Assembly (NCBI GenBank): GCA_035697245.1
Contig: DASSDH010000130.1
Coordinates: 1 to 11,126 of the forward strand
From: JACVRX01 sp035697245
GTDB taxonomy: Bacteria; Actinomycetota; Actinomycetes; Jiangellales; Jiangellaceae
Reading direction: 5' to 3'
Length of the DNA: 11,126 nucleotides
The position numbers and the translations under genes are program-made. Below, in pieces: positions 6,629-11,126 of the stretch. Position 1 is the first letter of the stretch, and every line of letters starts with the position of its first letter. The notes beneath the pieces are model-generated. The model did not search any database. It saw only the letters and a program-made list of their open reading frames with translations, and was not told the DNA's origin.

Positions 6629-6684
6629 GATCGGCGCATCGGCGTGAGCCGACCGTCAGTCGCTATCCGTACAGATCGACCGAT
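6629..6684 (+). repeat. Intergenic three-block repeat, copy B
   Basis: Carries GATCGGCGC (6629-6637), CGTCAGT (6654-6660) and CGTACAGATCGACCGAT (6668-6684), the same blocks in the same order as copy A (2225-2279). It lies about 380 bases upstream of the histidine kinase and about 185 bases past the cyclase stop. A perfect TGGCGCCA palindrome (6621-6628) directly precedes it. Copy A also has GGCGCC palindromes next to its first block. Confidence 0.6.
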
Positions 6685-6797
6685 CACGCGCAGTGCGAGG
6701 CCCGGTTCTTTCGGGCTGGTGTGCACGGACCGTGACGGCGTGGCTGGCAGCGCGGCTACTTCGTTGCTGACTGTGGGCAGATCGCGCTGGCCGCCAA

Positions 6798-6840
6798 CAC
6801 TAGAGAGGCTCCCGGACGTGAGAAGACGCTAGTGAGCGTC
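6798..6840. other. Nested inverted repeats
   Basis: GACGCT (6825-6830) and AGCGTC (6835-6840) form a perfect 6-bp hairpin with an AGTG loop. Alternatively CACTAG (6798-6803) can pair with CTAGTG (6829-6834). The two pairings are mutually exclusive because they share 6829-6834. The region may be a terminator/antiterminator-like switch, but this is only suggested by base pairing. Confidence 0.4.
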
Positions 6841-6874
6841 GACGATCCGGCTCACTCCCGATCGACCCGCGCGT

Positions 6875-6893
6875 CCCACGAAAAACCCGTGGG
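6875..6893 (+). terminator. Possible terminator or leader hairpin before the kinase gene
   Basis: CCCACG (6875-6880) pairs with CGTGGG (6888-6893) around AAAAACC. It is followed by the palindrome GGGTACCC (6891-6898), not by a T-run. It lies about 170 bases before the kinase start. It is weak evidence for a terminator, and a protein-binding site is equally possible. Confidence 0.3.
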
Positions 6894-7066
6894 TACCCGC
6901 GGACAGGCCACACGAGGCGGCACCACCCGACCCTCCACACCCCCGTGACCTGCGGCTTTGTGATTGGGCGCACCGCTACGAGGCCTCGGGATCGCCCCTA
7001 CAAGGCAGCGTGCGCGCATCCGGCGGGAACGGCCGGTCCAGCCATGGATACCGTTCGAGGATCGCT

Positions 7067-8566
7067 ATGACCGTGGATCGGGGTCTCGTCGTCCGTCCGT
7101 TGCTGTTCGACCTGGGCCTGGTCGTCGTCCTGTTGACCCTCGGTCTGCTGGAGGAGTATCTCGTCTCCGTCGACCGGAGTGGATCGTTTCCCAGAGGCGG
7201 TGACCTGTGGGGCGGGGTGTCTGTCGTCGCCATCGTGGTCCCTCTCATCTGGCGGCGTCGCTTTCCGATCTCGGTGATGGCGGTCGCCGGGGTCGCCTAC
7301 TTCGTCCGGGTGTTTGTCGGGTACGAGCCTGTTGGCACCGCGGACGCGGCGCAGCTCATCGCCGTGTACAGCGTCGGGGTCTACGCCGCCCGACCGGTCG
7401 CCGACTTCGCCCGATGGGTCGGCGGGTTCGTCATCGCGGCGGGTTTCCTGTGGGCGTACCGGCTCGAGCGGTTCCCGCTGACGGAGGTCTCGTTCATGTT
7501 CGTGACCTGGGTCGGCGTCGCGGTCTTCGGAGAGACCGTGTACGTGCGGCGCCGCTACCAGGAGGCGCTCGAGGAGCGGGCTCGGCGGCTCGAGAGCGAA
7601 CGCGACGAGCGAGCGCTCGTGGCGCTCGGCAGGCTCGCCGCCGGTCTCGCCCACGAGCTCAACAATCCCGCGTCGGCGGCGACGCGTGCGGTCGACGCAC
7701 TGCGGGAGACGTGCGACACGCTGCTCGCGTCGCTGATGGGACTCGCCGAAGGGTCGTTGTCGTCGGAACACTTCGTGGCGCTCGATGCGCTGCGTCGTGA
7801 GATCGACTCGTCGTCGGCGAGGGCCGAGCCTCTCGCGGTCGCGGACCGCGAGGAAGCGCTCATCGACTGGCTCGACGCCCACGACGTCCCTCGCTCGTGG
7901 GAGCTCGCGCCGCCCCTCGCGTTGGCCGGGGTCGACGTCGCGTGGTGCGAGCAGGTCGCGCAACTGCTCGATCCCGCATCGCTTGGGACCGGCCTGGAGT
8001 GGGTGGCGAGCACGCTCTCGACGACGACGCTGCTGTCCGAGATCAAGGAGTCGACAGGGCGCGTGTCCGATCTCGTGTCGACGATGAAGTCGTACTCGCA
8101 ACTCGACCGTGCCCCGCTCCAAGACATCGACGTCACCGAGGGCATCGACAGCACCCTCGTGATCCTCGGCGAGAAGCTCCAAGACGGCATCACAGTCGTC
8201 CGCGACTACGCCGACGACGTGCCACGCATCGAAGCGATTCCCGGCGAACTCAACCAGGTCTGGACGAACCTGATCGACAACGCCATCGACGCCATGGAGG
8301 GCCACGGCACGCTTCGGGCATCGACGCGCACCGACGGCATGCACGTCATCGTCGAGGTCGCCGACACCGGATCCGGGATGCCGCCCGACGTGCAGGCGCG
8401 GGCGTTCGAGCCGTTCTTCACGACGAAGGACGTGGGCAAAGGCACCGGTCTCGGGCTCGACATCTCACGCCGGATCGTGGTGGAACGCCACCACGGCGAG
8501 ATCCTGATCGCCTCGCAGCCGGGCGAAACGGTGGTGACTGTCAAGCTACCGAGCCGTCGCACGTAG
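7067..8566 (+). CDS. Orphan multi-pass membrane sensor histidine kinase
   Basis: A 499-residue kinase that autophosphorylates a His and would pass the phosphate to a response regulator not present here. Residues 1-160 hold about six membrane segments with short loops, so it probably senses membrane or intracellular conditions. A charged coiled coil (about 163-190, EALEERARRLESERDERAL) leads to the H-box LAAGLAHELNNP (H196). ATPase motifs: N-box TNLIDNAIDAM (N405), G1 DTGSGMP (D433), F-box FEPFFTTK, and G2 GKGTGLGLDIS (459-464). H196 to N405 spans 209 residues, about twice the usual; about 100 extra residues lie between the H-box helix and the second dimerisation helix (EIKESTGRVSDLVSTMKSYS, about 325-344). 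The ATG at 7067 was chosen over a GTG at 7010 because GAGG lies six bases upstream. G+C of sampled coding lines is near 75%. It follows the cyclase on the same strand, but the 620-bp gap argues against one operon. Confidence 0.93.
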   Translation: MTVDRGLVVRPLLFDLGLVVVLLTLGLLEEYLVSVDRSGSFPRGGDLWGGVSVVAIVVPLIWRRRFPISVMAVAGVAYFVRVFVGYEPVGTADAAQLIAVYSVGVYAARPVADFARWVGGFVIAAGFLWAYRLERFPLTEVSFMFVTWVGVAVFGETVYVRRRYQEALEERARRLESERDERALVALGRLAAGLAHELNNPASAATRAVDALRETCDTLLASLMGLAEGSLSSEHFVALDALRREIDSSSARAEPLAVADREEALIDWLDAHDVPRSWELAPPLALAGVDVAWCEQVAQLLDPASLGTGLEWVASTLSTTTLLSEIKESTGRVSDLVSTMKSYSQLDRAPLQDIDVTEGIDSTLVILGEKLQDGITVVRDYADDVPRIEAIPGELNQVWTNLIDNAIDAMEGHGTLRASTRTDGMHVIVEVADTGSGMPPDVQARAFEPFFTTKDVGKGTGLGLDISRRIVVERHHGEILIASQPGETVVTVKLPSRRT

Positions 8567-8776
8567 AGCGTCTCGGAGGGGACGTCAACCCCTACACCGT
8601 TGCGGGCACGGACTGGAGTAAGCGGTCGGCCGTTCCCGTCGCGCCCCCGGCTGATCGCGCGTCCATCGCGCAGTCGAGGAGCACCGACGCCGGTCGCACT
8701 GGGCCGGTTTGGCCTGGCGAGCGGCCGTACACGTGCGGTGCTGGCCGCCATGAAGCAGCAGGGCAGTGCTTACAAG
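8567..8776. other. Non-coding stretch after the kinase gene
   Basis: About 210 bases with no supportable gene. AGGGG/CCCCT near 8577-8593 could form a short stem just after the kinase stop. The open minus-strand frame of the decayed GTPase gene runs through it to a stop at 8585, but the residues do not resemble the family. Confidence 0.4.
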
Positions 8777-8797
8777 GCAGATGCGCCCGGCATCTGC
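8777..8797. other. 8-bp perfect hairpin at the truncated end of the GTPase gene
   Basis: GCAGATGC (8777-8784) pairs with GCATCTGC (8790-8797) around a 5-base loop. It begins exactly where recognisable GTPase/TGS sequence ends on the minus strand (about 8798). It may be a terminator, or mark the breakpoint that removed the gene's C-terminus. Confidence 0.5.
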
Positions 8798-9716
8798 ACG
8801 GGCGTAGCAAAGCCCCCCGGCCAGCTCCTTGTGGACGAGCTCGGCGACGTCGTGCACCGCTTGTTCTCGCCGAACGGTGAACGGCCGGGTCAGGTCGGGC
8901 GGGCGGCCGGGCACCTTGGTGTAGACCCGGACCACGCCGAGGTGCTGGAACAGGAACGCCCCGATCTGGTCGAGGCCATGCCCGCTGACGACCGAGACGA
9001 CCACGGCCGGGTACCCCCAACCGGTCAAGTCCCGGAAGGCGGCAAGCTCGTTGTCCACCCCGGGGATCTGGTCGGCGTTGGTGACCACCACCAGCGTCGG
9101 CGGGCGCAACGCGAGGGGATCCTCGTCGTCGTCGAGGACTGCGTCCCAGGAGCCGACAAGCGTCACCCGTCGGGCGGCCAGCAGCTCGTGCAGCTCGGCG
9201 GTCTGCTCGACGCAGCCGGGTTCGCCGAGGTCGACCACCAGGAAACAGCCAGAGGGGCGGGCTGCAGAGCGTTGGCCAGCCAGGGCACGGGGTGCTGCGC
9301 CGAGACCGGAGGCAGGTCGATCAACTGGAAGGCGATGTCCTCGAAGCACAGCATGCCCGGCTGGGGGGCTGGGTGGTGAACGGGTATGGCTCCACATCGG
9401 CGTGCGAGCCGGTGAGCCGGGCGTGCAGGGCCGACTTCCCGGAATTCGGGGGACCGAGCAGCGCCACCTGGCCGGCACCCTCCCGGCGCACCACGGTAGG
9501 TGGCCCCGTCCTGGCACCGCCCTTGCGGGGCGCGGCGAGCTCCTGGGTGAGGTCCTTGATGCGGGTCTTGATGTCGCCCCGGAGATGCTCGGTCCCCTTG
9601 TGCTTGGGGATCGTGCGGAGCATCTCCCGCAACCAGCTGAGCCGGTCCTCGAGAGCGCGGGCCTGGCGGAACTCGGCCTCCGCGGCCTTGTACTCGGGCG
9701 TGAGATTGGCCGGCAT
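8798..9716 (-). pseudogene. TGS-domain (DRG/Obg-like) GTPase, two frameshifts and truncated C-terminus
   Basis: A P-loop GTPase of the DRG/Obg type with a C-terminal TGS domain; the family acts near ribosomes, but the exact role of this bacterial branch is unclear. It starts MPANLTPEYKAAEAEF at an ATG (9716), with Walker A GPPNSGKS at 88-95 and YPFTTQ (switch region) at 111-116. The frame then shifts at a run of six G on the plus strand (9363-9368) and resumes as QPGMLCFEDIAFQLIDLPPV. It shifts again near 9254-9260 (GGGGCGGG) and resumes as SGCFLVVDLGEPGCVEQT, then TNAD at the G4 position and the TGS start (DLTRPFTVRREQAVHDVAEL, ending LAGGLCYAR). The last roughly 25 residues of the TGS domain are replaced by unrelated sequence with a stop at 8585. 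Both shifts lie in C/G runs, so read errors are possible. The missing tail is not explained that way. Confidence 0.85.
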
Positions 9717-9791
9717 CTCCCCCACCACGGTAGGCCCTGCCACGCCAGACGGAGCGGCGATGCTCGGGCCGGGACAACGGGCGGCGCCGAC

Positions 9792-9810
9792 CACCAGCTG
9801 AGCGCTGGTG
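9792..9810 (-). terminator. Hairpin downstream of the ABC permease gene
   Basis: CACCAGC (9792-9798) pairs with GCTGGTG (9804-9810) around TGAGC, 22 bases past the permease stop on its strand. The position fits a terminator. There is no T-run, so the call is tentative. Confidence 0.4.
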
Positions 9811-9831
9811 AGCGGCCCTGCGCGGCGGCGG

Positions 9832-10575
9832 TTACGCCACGTCGCGGCGGAGGGTGAGGCGGGTGGCGGCGGCCACGCTGGCGGCGCAGTAGCCGGTGAG
9901 CACCAGGGCCGCAGCCCACAGCGGGAGGGCGTGGACTCCGGATGCGGCGAGGGCGCTGGCCACCCCGCCGGGCAGCCAGCGGGCAACGCCGGGTCCGAGG
10001 ATCAAAGCGAGGACGGCTTCGCCGATGGCCACCCACGCCGCCACCGCCACGACGGCGGCGATCTGGCTGCGCAGCAGTGCCCCGAGGCTCGTGCCGGCGA
10101 TGCCGAACAGTGCGCCGGCCAGCAGCGTGCCAAGCGCAGTGCGGCTGACCTGGGCGTTCACCAGGTGGATGTTCCCGCCCTGGGCCCACAGGTGGGGAAG
10201 TGCGGCGAGGAGCGCGGTTGTCATCATGGCGGTTGCCGTGACGACGCCGGCGGTGGCGATGGCGGCCAGCTTGGCGGCGACGACTCGGCCCCGGACCGGG
10301 ACGCTGAGGAAGGTCTGGGTGATGGTGCGGTGCTGGTACTCGCCGGCCATGGCGAGCACACCGAGGATCAACATGAAGAATCCCGGCATTGCGGATACCC
10401 CGACGATGTTGGCGATGCTCCCGGCGCTGCCCGGCGCGGCGCTGGCCTGCTCTCCGGTGGTGGTGGCGGTGGCGGTGCCCAGGAGCGCGGCGATGGCCAG
10501 CCCGCCGAACACGAGCAGGCGGGTGGTGCGGGTGGAGACCAGCTTGAGCAGCTCGGCATGGATCAGGGCGTTCAT
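9832..10575 (-). CDS. ABC-2 type transporter permease
   Basis: A 247-residue membrane subunit of an ABC-2 exporter. It has six likely membrane segments: about 19-38, 55-75 (IVGVSAMPGFFMLILGVLAM), 102-125, 147-168, 174-195 and 215-235. The sequence MAGEYQHRTITQTFLSVPVRGRVVAAK between segments 2 and 3 is the family's typical cytoplasmic loop. The ATG at 10575 has GAGGAG about eight bases upstream and overlaps the stop of the upstream ATPase remnant (ATGA), so the two were once translationally coupled. That ATPase has lost its nucleotide-binding core, so this permease has no working partner in the window. Sampled G+C is about 77%. The substrate is unknown; such pairs in actinobacteria often export drugs or lipids, but nothing here shows it. 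Confidence 0.88.
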   Translation of the reverse strand: MNALIHAELLKLVSTRTTRLLVFGGLAIAALLGTATATTTGEQASAAPGSAGSIANIVGVSAMPGFFMLILGVLAMAGEYQHRTITQTFLSVPVRGRVVAAKLAAIATAGVVTATAMMTTALLAALPHLWAQGGNIHLVNAQVSRTALGTLLAGALFGIAGTSLGALLRSQIAAVVAVAAWVAIGEAVLALILGPGVARWLPGGVASALAASGVHALPLWAAALVLTGYCAASVAAATRLTLRRDVA

Positions 10576-10883
10576 CGGGTGATCTCCTCGGGTGTCGTGA
10601 GTCGCAGGAACGCGTCCTCTAGGGAGCCGCCGGCGAGGCTCATCTCGTACACGACGACACCGGCGGCGGCGACGGCCCGGCCGACGGCTTCGGGGGTGGC
10701 GCCCAGCGCCACGATGCGGTCTGGGCCGTTGTTGTTGACCGCGATGCCGGCGGCGGTGAGCGCGGCCCGCAGGCGCGCGGTGTCGGGGGTCCGCACGACG
10801 ACGCCGGGCTGCGCCGACGTGGCCAGTTCGGCGAGCGGGGCCGCGGTCACGAGCCGTCCCCGGTCGATGATGACGACGTGGTC
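10572..10883 (-). pseudogene. ABC transporter ATP-binding subunit, C-terminal remnant
   Basis: About 103 residues match the end of an ABC-2 ATPase: DHVVIIDRGRLVTAAPLAEL (just after where the Walker B and switch regions would be), a DUF4162-like C-terminal domain, and the closing SLEDAFLRLTTPEEITR. Walker A, the signature LSGGQ and Walker B are all missing. The open frame continues upstream to 10985, but those residues (GQFAGGAVGAVGPGQRRD) are not ABC-like; they are the antisense of a transglutaminase-like gene end. The break is at or next to GTCGAC (10881-10886). Even if translated from an internal start the product could not hydrolyse ATP. Its stop overlaps the permease start by 4 bases. Confidence 0.82.
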
Positions 10884-10991
10884 GACGGGCGTGACTACAC
10901 CGACGTCGCGCCGCTGTCCGGGTCCTACAGCGCCGACCGCGCCGCCGGCGAACTGTCCGTGCGCAAGCGGCTGATCGCGCAGCACAACTGA
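10881..10991 (+). pseudogene. 3' end of a transglutaminase-like gene (remnant)
   Basis: A plus-strand frame ending at TGA 10989-10991 reads VDGRDYTDVAPLSGSYSA and continues to SVRKRLIAQHN. The GRDY-DVAP-G-Y pattern resembles the C-terminal end of bacterial transglutaminase-like (cysteine protease fold) proteins. Only about 36 residues are present and the catalytic Cys-His-Asp part is absent. Left of 10881 the plus strand is antisense to the ABC ATPase, so the gene was cut here. The identification rests on a short motif. Confidence 0.5.
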
Positions 10992-11039
10992 CGCCCGCGG
11001 TCACGTCGCCCAGACCCGGCCGATCGCTGTGCCGAAATC

Positions 11040-11126
11040 TCACGGCGTTTTCGCGGGAGGGGGACGATCGAGCGCGGACGCCGCCAGGGTGCCGCCGATC
11101 ACGTCGCCGGCGACGTCCACGAGCCG
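11040..11126 (-). CDS. C-terminal end of an unidentified protein (runs in from the right edge)
   Basis: A minus-strand frame open to the window edge gives 28 residues, RLVDVAGDVIGGTLAASALD then RPPPAKTP and a TGA at 11040-11042. The hydrophobic run followed by a Pro-rich tail would suit a membrane transporter end; a dicarboxylate-symporter-like C-terminus is one possibility, but there is too little sequence to decide. It converges on the transglutaminase-like remnant, with 48 bases between the stops. Confidence 0.4.
   Translation of the reverse strand, partial: RLVDVAGDVIGGTLAASALDRPPPAKTP

Larger units (their letters stand above)
6446..7066. other. 620-bp non-coding stretch with hairpins and repeats between cyclase and kinase genes
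   Basis: I see no supportable gene on either strand. It holds a GCCCG/CGGGC stem around GTTCTT (about 6700-6716, a possible cyclase terminator), the repeat copy B (6629-6684), a 12-base match (6528-6539) to the centre of the recombinase-flanking site, nested inverted repeats at 6798-6840 and a stem at 6875-6893. The length and density of inverted repeats suggest regulatory DNA, a small structured RNA, or remains of an insertion. Confidence 0.5.

Noticed and set aside
6998..8344. 448-codon minus-strand open frame
   Set aside because: Antisense shadow of the histidine kinase; the plus strand has all kinase motifs in order, while the minus translation has no recognisable domain.
7000..8780. TACAAGGCAG occurring at about 6999-7008 and 8771-8780
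   Set aside because: A 10-base match; dozens of such pairs are expected by chance in 11 kb and the neighbouring bases do not align.
9808..10974. Long plus-strand open frame (388 codons) and a plus-strand frame at 9896-10582
   Set aside because: Gly/Ala/Arg-rich, low-complexity translations antisense to the permease and ABC remnant, whose protein motifs and SD are clear. High G+C produces such frames.
1..11126. CRISPR array, rRNA or tRNA genes
   Set aside because: No regularly spaced direct repeats, and no recognisable rRNA or tRNA sequence on either strand by reading.

Overview
This is a high-GC window (roughly 55-77% G+C in the 60-base lines I counted). It most resembles an actinobacterial accessory region: IS3-type transposase and group II intron maturase of actinobacterial style, a class III cyclase fused to an alpha/beta-hydrolase domain, a multi-pass sensor kinase, and GTG starts. 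The exact taxon cannot be read from the sequence. G+C is mosaic: sampled lines of the CPBP protease and cyclase genes are about 55-63%, while those of the kinase and ABC permease are about 75-77%. Most of the window looks assembled by insertion and recombination.

Left part (1-2128, minus strand) is a nested mobile element. An IS3-family element starts at a recognisable terminal repeat (2099-2128), has an intact orfA (1754-2083), and its orfB stops matching the family at about 1359, at the first catalytic Asp (LWVADL). From there toward position 1 lies the 5' RNA part of a group II intron (about 757-1358) and the first 252 residues of its reverse transcriptase/maturase (756 to beyond position 1). 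The rest of the maturase, intron domains V/VI and probably the other half of the IS should lie left of the window.

Middle (2129-5030): a small membrane protein (2407-2772, plus), a CPBP/Abi-type intramembrane protease (2986-3819, minus) with a 9-bp hairpin just before its start, and a complete tyrosine recombinase (3962-4882, minus). The recombinase is bracketed by two copies of a roughly 26-bp hairpin-forming site in inverted orientation, whose right-hand flanks are also direct repeats.

Signalling part (5114-8566, plus): an alpha/beta-hydrolase-like/adenylate cyclase fusion, a roughly 620-bp non-coding stretch with hairpins and repeats, and an orphan multi-pass histidine kinase with an unusually long dimerisation region. 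No response regulator is present. A three-block repeat (including 17 identical bases) lies upstream of the small membrane protein and in the cyclase-kinase gap, so a shared regulator or shared mobile sequence is possible.

Right part (8567-11126) is decayed: a TGS-type GTPase gene with two frameshifts and a lost C-terminus, an intact ABC-2 permease, only the C-terminal third of its ATPase partner, and an abrupt junction (at a GTCGAC) to the 3' end of a transglutaminase-like gene on the opposite strand. An unidentified minus-strand gene enters from the right edge. I saw no tRNA, rRNA or CRISPR array. The most unusual item is the recombinase with its paired hairpin sites; the best-supported structural story is the intron-in-IS nesting.
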